DNA of 64,000 nucleotides. Source: an uncultured Acidobacteriaceae bacterium (GTDB lineage Bacteria > Acidobacteriota > Terriglobia > Terriglobales > Acidobacteriaceae). Made by a program: the position numbers and the translations under genes. The stretch is from contig CAIVDV010000040.1 of assembly GCA_903904755.1 (NCBI GenBank), positions 62,001-126,000 on the forward strand. Direction: 5' to 3'. Below the pieces are notes generated by a model. That model made no database searches. It was not told the origin of the DNA and worked only from the letters and a program-made list of their open reading frames with translations. How positions within the stretch are numbered: position 1 is the first letter of the stretch; each line of letters starts with the position of its first letter. Positions 52,945 to 60,972 of the stretch are shown here, piece by piece.

Positions 52945-53613
52945 TTGGAAGAAGCCGCAACAAAACTCGCACCCCTGCTAAACCAGGTAGTGTTCGTGGG
53001 AGGAGCAGTTCTCGGACTATTGATGACCGACTCCGGAGCTGCACCAACTCGGCCCACCACCGACATCGACGTTGTCGCTGAAATCTCGACTCCGATGCAG
53101 TACTACGACTTCTCCGAGCAACTCCGAGTTCTCGGTTTCACGGAAGACAACCAGCCCGAATCTCCAACATGTCGCTGGCTGCATGGGCAGCTAATTCTTG
53201 ATGTAATGCCAACCGAAGCTGGCGCCCTGGGATTCACGAACAGATGGTATCGTGACGTTGTCAAAACCGCAGACAAGACCTTTCTCCCAACAGGTCGAGC
53301 TATCCAGCTAATTAATCCGCCCTGTTTCTTGGGTACGAAGATTGAGGCATTCCGTACTCGCGGCAACGGCGATTGCTTCAGCAGCCATGATCTTGAAGAC
53401 TTTGTGGCCGTCATTGATGGTCGCCAATCAATTCTGGAGGAAATTCGATCCACCGAAATGAACCTCCGCGATGAACTCGCCGATGCAGTGCGGGAACTCC
53501 TCGCACAGAACCGCTTTATCGACGCGCTCCCCGGGTATATGCTTCCTGACGATTCCAGCCAACTGAGACTGCCCAGGCTACTCGCAACGCTCAAAGCCAT
53601 TTCCGCATGTTGA
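52945..53613 (+). CDS. Nucleotidyltransferase-fold protein (AbiEii-like toxin candidate)
   Basis: Product of at least 222 residues. NQVVFVGGAVLGLLMTDSG followed by PTTDIDVVAEI is the polymerase-beta-type nucleotidyltransferase active site (GG plus DxD). Later blocks include LDVMPTEAGALGFTNRWY and LGTKIEAFRTRGNGDCFSSHDLEDFVAVIDGR (in parts), seen in proteins annotated as nucleotidyltransferase or AbiEii-type. The TTG at 52945 is the first standard start, but the frame stays open upstream from 52840 and reads STPTLNPNLYILEEAA, so the true start may be a CTG near 52888 or 52936. Forms an accessory two-gene module with the wHTH protein. Confidence 0.75.
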   Translation: MEEAATKLAPLLNQVVFVGGAVLGLLMTDSGAAPTRPTTDIDVVAEISTPMQYYDFSEQLRVLGFTEDNQPESPTCRWLHGQLILDVMPTEAGALGFTNRWYRDVVKTADKTFLPTGRAIQLINPPCFLGTKIEAFRTRGNGDCFSSHDLEDFVAVIDGRQSILEEIRSTEMNLRDELADAVRELLAQNRFIDALPGYMLPDDSSQLRLPRLLATLKAISAC

Positions 53614-53645
53614 TTTCCTCATATCTCTCGACAGAAATCCGCCTG

Positions 53646-53651
53646 TAAAAT
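53646..53651 (+). promoter_or_regulatory. TAAAAT -10-like box, 6 nt before the start codon
   Basis: TAAAAT ends six bases before the ATG at 53658. Confidence 0.45.
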
Positions 53652-53657
53652 CACCCC

Positions 53658-54173
53658 ATGCCCCACCCCAAAATCCTCTTCCTCTTCCCCCTTCTCCTCC
53701 TCATCGCCACCACCCTCCACGCCCAAACCCCACCCCCCTGCCCCACCGTCCACACCCTCGCCAGCTTCCTCCCCGCCTGGGAGGCCGCAGTCCAGGGCCC
53801 CGGCTCCCGCTCCCACACCTGCACCCTCGCCCTCCTCACCCAAGACGCACGCATCTCCGGCGCCATGCCCAACAAAGCCGGCTTCCCCGAACTCACCACC
53901 GAATCCCCCGCCGAGTTCGTCGCCTGGTACCAGAACCACCCCACCGAGCCCTTCTTCGAGCGCACCCTCCAGTCCACTACCGAGCTCTACGACAACGTCG
54001 CACGCCTCACCCGCACCTACGAGGTCCGCGACACCCCTACCAGCCCCGTCAAAGCCCGCGGCATCGAACACTTCTGGCTCCTCTTCGACGGCTCCACCTG
54101 GCGCGCCTTCGCCCTCCTCTGGCAAGACGAAGCCCCTGGCAAACCCCTCCCCTCCATCTACCTGCCCCACTAA
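53658..54173 (+). CDS. Small secreted protein, paralogue A (SnoaL/NTF2-like?)
   Basis: Product of 171 residues with a signal peptide (about 1-22). The mature part contains LASFLPAWEAAVQGPGSR, FVAWYQNHPTEPFFERTL and HFWLLFDGSTWRAFALLWQ. It aligns by eye with the secreted product at 56253-56768 (DGSxWRxxxLxW and a Pro-rich end), so the two are paralogues. The length and beta-strand pattern suggest an NTF2/SnoaL-like fold, but no function can be assigned. It precedes the acyltransferase/SGNH gene. Confidence 0.7.
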   Translation: MPHPKILFLFPLLLLIATTLHAQTPPPCPTVHTLASFLPAWEAAVQGPGSRSHTCTLALLTQDARISGAMPNKAGFPELTTESPAEFVAWYQNHPTEPFFERTLQSTTELYDNVARLTRTYEVRDTPTSPVKARGIEHFWLLFDGSTWRAFALLWQDEAPGKPLPSIYLPH

Positions 54174-54281
54174 CCCCGCCCCGGCCGCTCGCCCAGCGGC
54201 CTTCCGCCCCCATCCCCGCCTGCTGTACCCTCTCTTCATCCCCTGCCCCGCCGGGTCATCCCCAATCCCCAGGAGGTCCGC

Positions 54282-56189
54282 TTGCCGTCATCGCCCATCC
54301 GCCATGACATCCAGGGCCTCCGCGCACTCGCAATCCTCTCCGTCCTGCTCTACCACCTGGCGCCCAACCTCCTGCCCGGCGGCTTCGTCGGCGTCGACAT
54401 CTTCTTCGTCATCTCCGGATTCGTCATCACCGCCACCATCCGCCGCCAGCAGTACGCCGGCACCTTCTCCATCGCCGGCTTTTACCGCAAACGCATCCGC
54501 CGCATCCTCCCGCCCCTCTTCCTCATGATGGCCGCGGTCCTGCTCGTCGGCTGGTTCCTCTTCCCGCCTTACTGGTACCTGCAACTCGCCAAATCCGCTC
54601 TCGCCACCACCGTCTTCGGCGCCAATTTCTTCTTCCTCCGCAACACCGGCTATTTTGACCTCTCCTCCACCTCCCTGCCCCTTCTCCACACCTGGTCCCT
54701 CGCCGTGGAAGAGCAGTTCTACCTCGGCTTCCCGCTCCTGCTTCTGCTCCTCCAGCGCTACCTGCCCCGCCGCATCGTCGCAGCCCTCTCCCTCCTCGCG
54801 CTGGGCTCTCTGGCACTCTCCATCTACCTCGTCCACCCCCACCCGTTCGCCGCCTTCTACCTCGCGCCCTCCCGTGCCTGGGAACTCCTCCTCGGCGCGG
54901 TCCTCGCCCTCCGTCCCCCGCCCCGCAACCTCCAGCCATCGCTGCTCACTGCCGCCTCAGCCACCGGCATCGCCCTCACCGCCGCCTCCTTCTTCCTCCT
55001 CCAGCCAGACTCCCCTTTCCCCGGCGTCGCCGCCCTCGCGCCATGCCTCGGCGCCGCTCTCCTCCTCTACACAGGCATCCTCCCTGGCTCGCCCCTCACC
55101 CGCCTCCTTTCCATTCCTCCGCTCGTCTTCGTTGGCAACATCTCCTACGCCCTCTACCTCTGGCACTGGCCCATCCTCGTCTTCCTGCGCACCACCGCCC
55201 CCATCAGTTGGCAGGCCAACCCTCCCCTTCTCCTGCTTTCCGCCGCACTCGCCGCCTTCGCCGCCGCCTCCCTCTCCTGGTACCTGCTGGAACGCCCACT
55301 CCTCCAGTCCCCCCTCCCCCGCTATCCCTGGTTTCGCCTCGCCTTTGCTGCTTCCTCCATATCTCTCGCCCTCACCGCCGCCCTCGTTCTTCTGCACGGC
55401 ATCCCCGGCCGCTTCCCCGCTCCCGCCCAAACCATCTTCGCCACCAGCAACGACTTCAACCCCCGCCGCAGCGTCTGCGAAGGCGACGAGACCCACCGCA
55501 TCCCCTACGACCAAACCTGCCTCTACGGCGCACCCAACACCACTCCAGATACCGCCATCTTCAGCGATAGCCAGGGCGCCGAGCTCGCCTGGGCCCTCGG
55601 CGAACGCTTCACTCCCCTCCGCCGCTCCCTCCTCGGCATCACCACCTCCGCCTGCCCTCCTTCCACCAGCATCGCCGGCTCTCGCAGTCCCCAGTGCGCC
55701 CTTCACAATGCGGAGACCCTTCAGCGCCTCATCACGGACTCTCGCATCCACACCGCCATTCTCGCGGCCAGCTATCGCGGAAGAGACAGTTACACCAAAG
55801 CCATGCTCCTCGCCGGCCTCGCTGACACCCTGCGCCAGCTCCTCGCCGCAAACAAGCACGTCATCCTCGTCTATCCCATTCCCCATCAGGACTTCGATCC
55901 ACCCTCGGTCCTTGGAATGGCATGGCTCCGGCGCGAGCCCATGGAAACCCTCGGCCTCCCCACCAACCGCTTCCTCGCCACCAATCAGGAAGCCCTCACC
56001 TTCCTCGACGCCCTCCCCTCATACCCCGCGCTCACCCGCGTCTATCCCCATCAACTCCTCTGCACCAACGGTCTCTGCCGCGTCTATTCCCCGCAATGGG
56101 GCTTCCTCTACATGGACCACGGCCACCTCAGCATTGCCGGCGCCCGCATGATTGCCCAGGCCATTCCCATCTCTTCACCCACCCAGTAA
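54282..56189 (+). CDS. Acyltransferase-3 with C-terminal SGNH domain (OafA-like)
   Basis: Product of 635 residues. The N-terminal AT3 domain (about 1-370, ten or so helices) has IRHDIQGLRALAILSVLLYH and FVGVDIFFVISGFVIT; the periplasmic SGNH domain (about 390-635) has the catalytic GDS-like block FSDSQGAELAW (Ser430) and the DxxH motif D612/H615 in MDHGHLSIAGARM. Such proteins O-acetylate lipopolysaccharide O-antigen, exopolysaccharide or peptidoglycan. TTG start with AGGAGGT just upstream, one of the strongest ribosome-binding sites here. Flanked by two paralogous secreted proteins. Confidence 0.93.
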   Translation: MPSSPIRHDIQGLRALAILSVLLYHLAPNLLPGGFVGVDIFFVISGFVITATIRRQQYAGTFSIAGFYRKRIRRILPPLFLMMAAVLLVGWFLFPPYWYLQLAKSALATTVFGANFFFLRNTGYFDLSSTSLPLLHTWSLAVEEQFYLGFPLLLLLLQRYLPRRIVAALSLLALGSLALSIYLVHPHPFAAFYLAPSRAWELLLGAVLALRPPPRNLQPSLLTAASATGIALTAASFFLLQPDSPFPGVAALAPCLGAALLLYTGILPGSPLTRLLSIPPLVFVGNISYALYLWHWPILVFLRTTAPISWQANPPLLLLSAALAAFAAASLSWYLLERPLLQSPLPRYPWFRLAFAASSISLALTAALVLLHGIPGRFPAPAQTIFATSNDFNPRRSVCEGDETHRIPYDQTCLYGAPNTTPDTAIFSDSQGAELAWALGERFTPLRRSLLGITTSACPPSTSIAGSRSPQCALHNAETLQRLITDSRIHTAILAASYRGRDSYTKAMLLAGLADTLRQLLAANKHVILVYPIPHQDFDPPSVLGMAWLRREPMETLGLPTNRFLATNQEALTFLDALPSYPALTRVYPHQLLCTNGLCRVYSPQWGFLYMDHGHLSIAGARMIAQAIPISSPTQ

Positions 56190-56239
56190 TCTCTGCATTC
56201 CCCCAAGGAGTCCCATCGCCTCCTTCACTCCTTTCTGCG

Positions 56240-56245
56240 TAAAAT
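56240..56245 (+). promoter_or_regulatory. TAAAAT -10-like box that selects the downstream ATG
   Basis: TAAAAT overlaps the first ATG (56244) and ends seven bases before the second ATG (56253), arguing for 56253 as the start. Confidence 0.4.
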
Positions 56246-56252
56246 GCACACC

Positions 56253-56768
56253 ATGCGCATCCTCCCAGCCCTCGCCCTCGCAGCAATCTCGGCCCTCGCC
56301 CCCGCCGCCCGCGCCCAGCAGCAGGCCGCCCAGCCCTGCATCGCCGCCTCCACCCTTGATGACCTCGCCAGGGCCATCGACCAGGCCGTCAGCGGCCCCG
56401 TCGAGATGGACCGCAGTTGCTTCCGCACTCTCTTCGCCCCCAACGCCCTCATCACCCCCCTCACCGTCGCCGCAGACGGCTCCACCGCCACCCAGCCACT
56501 CACTGTCGAAGGCTGGATTTCCCGCGTCAAATCTGCCGGCTTTACCGCCTTTTACGAGCACCAGGCCAAATTCTCCTCCCAGCGCTTCGGCCACCTTGCC
56601 CACCTCTGGAGCACCTACCAAATCCGCCTCACCCCCGACGGCCCCGTCAAAATCCAGGGCATCAACTCCATCGACGCCCTCTGGGACGGCTCCCGCTGGC
56701 GCATCTATACCCTCACATGGCTCCCCGAATCCCCCTCCGAAACTCTCCCCGCCGACTACCGCCCCTGA
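56253..56768 (+). CDS. Small secreted protein, paralogue B (SnoaL/NTF2-like?)
   Basis: Product of 171 residues from ATG 56253 (ATG 56244 would add three residues). Signal peptide about 1-24 (ALALAAISALAPAARAQ). Mature part: LARAIDQAVSGPVEMDRSCF, TVEGWISRVKSAGFTAFYEHQAK and INSIDALWDGSRWRIYTLTW. The spacing of these blocks and the final LPESPSETLPADY match paralogue A (53658-54173), including its equal length. Unknown role, possibly periplasmic ligand binding linked to the intervening acyltransferase. Confidence 0.7.
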   Translation: MRILPALALAAISALAPAARAQQQAAQPCIAASTLDDLARAIDQAVSGPVEMDRSCFRTLFAPNALITPLTVAADGSTATQPLTVEGWISRVKSAGFTAFYEHQAKFSSQRFGHLAHLWSTYQIRLTPDGPVKIQGINSIDALWDGSRWRIYTLTWLPESPSETLPADYRP

Positions 56769-56948
56769 CCCCCTCTTGTCAATCCCAACTCCTTTGCTGC
56801 CATCAAACTTTCGTGTCTTCCCCTCCATCGCTCACCGGGAGTATATTGCTTGGCAGTCGAAGAACGGCACCGCAATGCCATCTCCCCAGCCACGCTCCCT
56901 GGGGCTCCTGGCACCTGCACTTCCTCCGCTCTCCGGCAAGGAGTCGAT

Positions 56949-57473
56949 ATGTGCCAACCCATCCTTGTTGCCTACACCACCCGGTACGGTTCCACTGAGG
57001 AAGTCGCCCAGGTGATTGCCGCAACCCTCCGTGACGCAGGCTTCGTCGCAGAAGCCCTCCCCGCCACCAGCGTCCAATCCCTCGAACACTACGACGCCGT
57101 CATTCTCGGAACAGCCCTCTACATGGGCTTCCTCCACCACGACGCCAAAGAGTTCCTCCGCCACCACCACGATGCACTCCAGCACCGCCCCGTCGCCTTC
57201 TTCGCCCTCGGCCCCATCTACGCTGAGGACAAAGACTGGATCGGCGCCAAAGACCAGGCCCGAAAGGAACTTGCCAAGTTCCCCTGGTTCATCCCCGTAG
57301 CCCAGGAAATCTTCGGCGGCAAGTTCGACCCCGGCAAGCTCGGCTTCCCCTTCAAGTTCGTTCCGCCCCTGCGCAACATGCCCGCCAGCGACGTCCGCGA
57401 CTGGGATGCCATCCACGCCTGGGTAAACCAGCACGTCCTCCCCGCCTTCCAGGAGGCCCACATCTACGCCTGA
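56949..57473 (+). CDS. Flavodoxin-domain protein (HemG-like)
   Basis: Product of 174 residues. FMN phosphate-binding loop YTTRYGSTEEVAQVI (about 9-23), then VILGTALYMGFLHHDAKEFLRHH and ALGPIYAEDKDW follow the pattern of flavodoxin-fold protoporphyrinogen oxidase HemG and related proteins. HemG membership is not certain because haem genes are absent nearby. The ATG at 56949 lies after AAGGAG. Upstream, GTATATTG (about 56839) may be a promoter element. Confidence 0.85.
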   Translation: MCQPILVAYTTRYGSTEEVAQVIAATLRDAGFVAEALPATSVQSLEHYDAVILGTALYMGFLHHDAKEFLRHHHDALQHRPVAFFALGPIYAEDKDWIGAKDQARKELAKFPWFIPVAQEIFGGKFDPGKLGFPFKFVPPLRNMPASDVRDWDAIHAWVNQHVLPAFQEAHIYA

Positions 57474-57486
57474 TCCATTGCGCCGA

Positions 57487-57560
57487 ACCGCCGGGTGGCT
57501 CCCACCCCAGCCGCTCCATCAGCGATACTGGGTGGGTTCCCACATCTCCCACCCGGCGGT
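57487..57560. repeat. Large nested inverted repeat ACCGCCGGGTGG/CCACCCGGCGGT
   Basis: Perfect 12-bp arms (57487-57498 and 57549-57560) enclose an inner CCCACCCCAG/CTGGGTGGG hairpin (57501-57510, 57528-57536). It ends six bases before the dehydratase ATG, so the structure would sit at or over its ribosome-binding region. Related to the AGGGTGG element at 41811. Confidence 0.8.
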
Positions 57561-57566
57561 CTTCGC

Positions 57567-58562
57567 ATGGCTCACTCCTCTCTCACCTCTGTCGCCACCA
57601 TCCGCGAGGCTGCCGCGCGCATCGCCGGCACCATCGTCCGCACCCCCGTCGTGCGCGCCCCCTTCCCCGGCATCGCCGATCGCGGCACCGGTCGCGAAAT
57701 CTGGCTCAAAGCCGAATCCCTCCAGCCCATCGGCAGCTTCAAGCTCCGCGGCGCATCCAACAAAATCCTCCAGCTCACCCCCGACGAAATCCGCCGCGGC
57801 GTCATCACCTATTCCAGTGGCAACCACGCCCAGGGAGTCGCCTACGCCGCACGCGAAGTCGGCGCTAAGGCCGTCATCGTCATGCCCTCCAACGCCCCCG
57901 CCATCAAGCGCACCGCCACCCTCGCCCTCGGGGCTGAAGTCGTCGATGTCGGTGTTGCCTCTTCCGAGCGCCTCGCCAAATCCGACGAGCTCGTCGCCAA
58001 ATTCGGCTATGTCACCATCGCTCCCTACGACGACGACTCCGTCATCGCCGGCCAGGCCACCTGCGGCCTTGAAATCGCCGAGGACATCCCCGACGTTGAC
58101 CTCGTCCTCTCCCCCGTCTCCGGCGGAGGCCTTCTCTCCGGCGTCGCCTGCGCCATCCGCCAGCTCTGCCCCTCGGCCCTCGTCGTCGGCGTCGAACCCG
58201 AACTCGCCGCCGACACCGCAGAAAGCTTCCGCACCGGCTCCATCGTCCAGTGGCCCGCCGAGCTCACCAGCCGAACCATCGCCGATGGCCTCCGCACCCA
58301 ATCCGTCGGCGTCCGCAACTTCGCCCACATCCAGGCCTTCGTCGACCGCATCGTCACCGTCTCCGAGGCCGAAATCCGCGCCGCCGTCCGCGCCATCGTC
58401 GCCACCACCCGCCTCGTCCCCGAACCCTCCGGCGCTGTCACCACCGCCGCCCTCCTCTTCCACTCCCACGAACTCCCCCCCTACAAAAAGGCCGTAGCCA
58501 TCGTCTCCGGCGGCAACATCGCCCCCCAAATGCTCGCCGACATCCTCACCGAAAAAGACTGA
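57567..58562 (+). CDS. PLP-dependent threonine/serine dehydratase-like enzyme
   Basis: Fold-type II PLP enzyme of 331 residues. PLP Lys59 in GSFKLRGA, the substrate loop SSGNHAQGVAYAA (about 82-94) and the phosphate-binding SGGGLLSG (about 184-191) are intact. The short length without a C-terminal regulatory ACT domain suits catabolic threonine dehydratase or serine racemase (TdcB/SRR type) rather than biosynthetic IlvA. The reaction is probably threonine to 2-oxobutyrate plus ammonia. Preceded by a 74-base inverted repeat reaching to within six bases of the ATG. Confidence 0.93.
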   Translation: MAHSSLTSVATIREAAARIAGTIVRTPVVRAPFPGIADRGTGREIWLKAESLQPIGSFKLRGASNKILQLTPDEIRRGVITYSSGNHAQGVAYAAREVGAKAVIVMPSNAPAIKRTATLALGAEVVDVGVASSERLAKSDELVAKFGYVTIAPYDDDSVIAGQATCGLEIAEDIPDVDLVLSPVSGGGLLSGVACAIRQLCPSALVVGVEPELAADTAESFRTGSIVQWPAELTSRTIADGLRTQSVGVRNFAHIQAFVDRIVTVSEAEIRAAVRAIVATTRLVPEPSGAVTTAALLFHSHELPPYKKAVAIVSGGNIAPQMLADILTEKD

Positions 58563-58626
58563 CGCCGCACAGCAATCCGACCTCCACAAATGTCTCTCCC
58601 CTCGTCCGTCACAACCCTCCGCGTGC

Positions 58627-58652
58627 CCCCGGTCTGGATTTTCAGCCCGGGG
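58627..58652. repeat. CCCCGGTCTG hairpin with one mismatch (family 2)
   Basis: CCCCGGTCTG (58627-58636), GATTTT loop, CAGCCCGGGG (58643-58652); one T-C mismatch otherwise identical to the copies at 42765 and 60781. Confidence 0.75.
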
Positions 58653-58699
58653 ACTCACCAATCCCCCAACCAAACCCCACCACCCCGCGTCCTACTCGT

Positions 58700-59716
58700 A
58701 TGATGGTTTCCGTGACCACTTCCCGCAGCCTCGCCCTCATCCTCCTCCTCACCCCCACCCTCCTCTGCGCCCAAAAACCCGACAAGCACGCCGAAAAAGC
58801 CATGGCCGGCCCCCGCGCCACAGCCCTCCGCCTGGCCACCCTCTACATCGCGCCCGACACCGCCTCTCAGCACGTCGACCGCGTCCAGGAGGGCCGTGAA
58901 CTCGTCGTCGCTGAAACCTCCGGCGCATGGATCCGCGTCTTCGCCAACACCGACCAGGAGGAAGTCGACGAGCGCGACGCCCCCGTCTTCGGCCAGGAAA
59001 CCGCCCCCCCGCCCGTCTCCGGATGGATGCAGGCCAAGGGCGTCATCCGCGAAACCGACCCCGCCGGCGACCAGGTCCTCATGGGCGAAGCCATCAACCT
59101 CGAAATCCTCGCCGAAGATGCACGCGGCCCACGCAACGCCGGCCAGTCCGCACGCTTCCTCTACCGCCGCCTCACCGAGTTCTACCCAAACTCCCCCCTC
59201 GCTGCGGAAGCCGCATGGCGCGCCGCGGATATCCGCTGGCAATTCGAGAAAGCCGACGCCTCCCGCCGCCCATCCGCCAAAGAGCGCGACCCCTACCTCC
59301 GCGAACAGCTCTACGAAGACGAAATGAAGAAAGTCATCAAAACCTGGCCTCACACCCGCCAGGCCGACCTCGCCGCCTTCGCCCTCATCGACAACAAACT
59401 CTGCGGCGACTGGCAAGGCCAGGAAAAATGCCCAGAAAAGGAATCCCAGATCTACGAGGCCTTTGCCAAGGACCACCCCGACGGCCCCCGCACCGCCCAG
59501 GCCCTCTATCAGGCCGTCTACCGCCAGGCCGTCCTCTGTGACATGTACCGCGCAGACGACAGCCAGAAAAAGGCCGATTCCGCCCACGCACACGCCAAAG
59601 AGCTCGCCGCCACCCTTGTCTCAAAGTTCCCAACTGCGGAATTTACCTCCCGCGCAGCCACCCTCATCTACAAACTCGACCAGGGAGTTGCCGTCTACGG
59701 CTCAGATCGTGAATAA
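58700..59716 (+). CDS. Secreted SH3/TPR-like protein
   Basis: Product of 338 residues (ATG 58700, or 58703). Signal peptide about 1-26 (SLALILLLTPTLLCAQ). An SH3-like segment (about 40-95, LRLATLYIAPDTASQHVDRVQEGRELVV in parts, resembling bacterial SH3 domains) is followed by helical repeats similar to TPR/BamD-type units (about 130-330, e.g. FLYRRLTEFYPNSPLAAEAAWRAA and RTAQALYQAVYRQAV). Likely a periplasmic scaffolding protein; the exact role is unknown. The nearest neighbour in the same direction is uppP. Confidence 0.75.
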   Translation: MMVSVTTSRSLALILLLTPTLLCAQKPDKHAEKAMAGPRATALRLATLYIAPDTASQHVDRVQEGRELVVAETSGAWIRVFANTDQEEVDERDAPVFGQETAPPPVSGWMQAKGVIRETDPAGDQVLMGEAINLEILAEDARGPRNAGQSARFLYRRLTEFYPNSPLAAEAAWRAADIRWQFEKADASRRPSAKERDPYLREQLYEDEMKKVIKTWPHTRQADLAAFALIDNKLCGDWQGQEKCPEKESQIYEAFAKDHPDGPRTAQALYQAVYRQAVLCDMYRADDSQKKADSAHAHAKELAATLVSKFPTAEFTSRAATLIYKLDQGVAVYGSDRE

Positions 59717-59868
59717 GCATTAACTTTCATGCAATGGTTTTCCTGTATTCTTGAAGAACTGCAAGCGCTAAGCCTACTTTCTTACCGCCCTCAACATGCG
59801 CTTGCCTTTTATCGATCCGGCCTGCTCCTGCCTCAATGCCGCAGCTGGCTTCTGCCCGTGGAGGATGT

Positions 59869-60747
59869 TTGAACACTTATTTCATCTCAGTGATCCTGGG
59901 GATCGTCGAAGGCCTCACCGAGTTTCTGCCCGTCAGCTCCACCGCCCATCTGCGCATTGCTGAGGCGATCCTGCACCTCGATCTCCACGATGCCTACTGG
60001 AAGATGTACACCATCGTCATCCAGCTCGGTGCCATCCTCGCCCTCTGCCTCCTCTTCATGGGCCGCATCGTCGAGTTCATCCGCACCTTCCCCACCGGCG
60101 AGTCAGGCGATCGCAACGCATTCAATCACCCCCTGTCGCTCACCATGATTGCCTTCTTCTTTACGGCAGCCCCCTCGCTTGTCCTCACCAAGCTGGTCAG
60201 CAAAAATCTTGAAAGCCTCACCGTCATGGCCACAGCCCTGCTCGTCGGCGGCATCGTCATGTGGGTCGTCGATGCCTGGACCGTACGCCACGAGCGCGGC
60301 GTCGCCGACGTTGAGCAAATGAGCATCTGGCAGGCCATCTTCGTCGGCCTCTGCCAAACCTTCTCCGCCGTCTTCCCCGGCACCTCACGCTCCATGTCCA
60401 CCATCGCCGCCGGGCAAATCTGCGGCCTCACCCGCTCCACCGCACTCGAGTTCAGCTTCCTTATCTCCATCCCCACCATGATCGCCGCCACCGGCTACGA
60501 TCTCTTCAAGGAAGTCCTCCATCCAAAGCACATCCCCGGCCTTGAGGCCGCCGCTCCCCTCATCATGAACCAGGAGCGCTGGATCGTCCTCATCATCGGC
60601 TTCGTCGTCTCCTTCATCGTCGCCCTCGGCGTCGTGGAGTGGTTCCTCAGCTGGGTCCGCAAACACGGCCTCGTCCTCTTCGCCGTCTACCGCATCGCCC
60701 TCGCCATCTTCCTCTTCACCGCCGGCAAGCACTTCATCGGCAACTAA
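59869..60747 (+). CDS. uppP: Undecaprenyl-diphosphate phosphatase
   Basis: Integral membrane enzyme (BacA family) that recycles undecaprenyl diphosphate for cell-wall synthesis. The 292-residue product has the two signature motifs EGLTEFLPVSSTAHL (about 14-28) and FPGTSRSMSTIAAGQ (about 170-184) and eight or so helices. The TTG start was chosen for the GGAGG at 59860-59864; an in-frame ATG at 59836 lacks this. A strong hairpin with a T-run follows the gene. Confidence 0.95.
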   Translation: MNTYFISVILGIVEGLTEFLPVSSTAHLRIAEAILHLDLHDAYWKMYTIVIQLGAILALCLLFMGRIVEFIRTFPTGESGDRNAFNHPLSLTMIAFFFTAAPSLVLTKLVSKNLESLTVMATALLVGGIVMWVVDAWTVRHERGVADVEQMSIWQAIFVGLCQTFSAVFPGTSRSMSTIAAGQICGLTRSTALEFSFLISIPTMIAATGYDLFKEVLHPKHIPGLEAAAPLIMNQERWIVLIIGFVVSFIVALGVVEWFLSWVRKHGLVLFAVYRIALAIFLFTAGKHFIGN

Positions 60748-60780
60748 CCCGCCAAATCGGCCGCAACAACTCTCCGCGTG

Positions 60781-60817
60781 CCCCGGTCTGGATTCTCAGA
60801 CCGGGGATTCCTTTTTT
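60781..60817 (+). terminator. Family 2 hairpin acting as uppP terminator
   Basis: Perfect CCCCGGTCTG/CAGACCGGGG stem (60781-60790, 60797-60806) followed by ATTCCTTTTTT. It is the only copy of this repeat family that has a T-run, 33 bases after the uppP stop. Confidence 0.75.
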
Positions 60818-60856
60818 AGCCCTCCAATCCCATCTCAAACCAACTCCCCCTCCGTC

Positions 60857-60905
60857 CCCAGTCCCCAGTCCCTGACCCCTGACCCCTTTCCCCTGACCCC
60901 TCCCC
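60857..60905. repeat. AGTCCCC/TGACCCC heptamer array
   Basis: CAGTCCC, CAGTCCC, TGACCCC, TGACCCC and further CCCCTGA units in a 225-base gap between uppP and ftsK. Confidence 0.75.
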
Positions 60906-60972
60906 CAGGGGTCCATACCAAGGTTCCTCCAACCCCCTTTTCCCCATCCCTCCCCCCCCGCCCCGCCCGATA

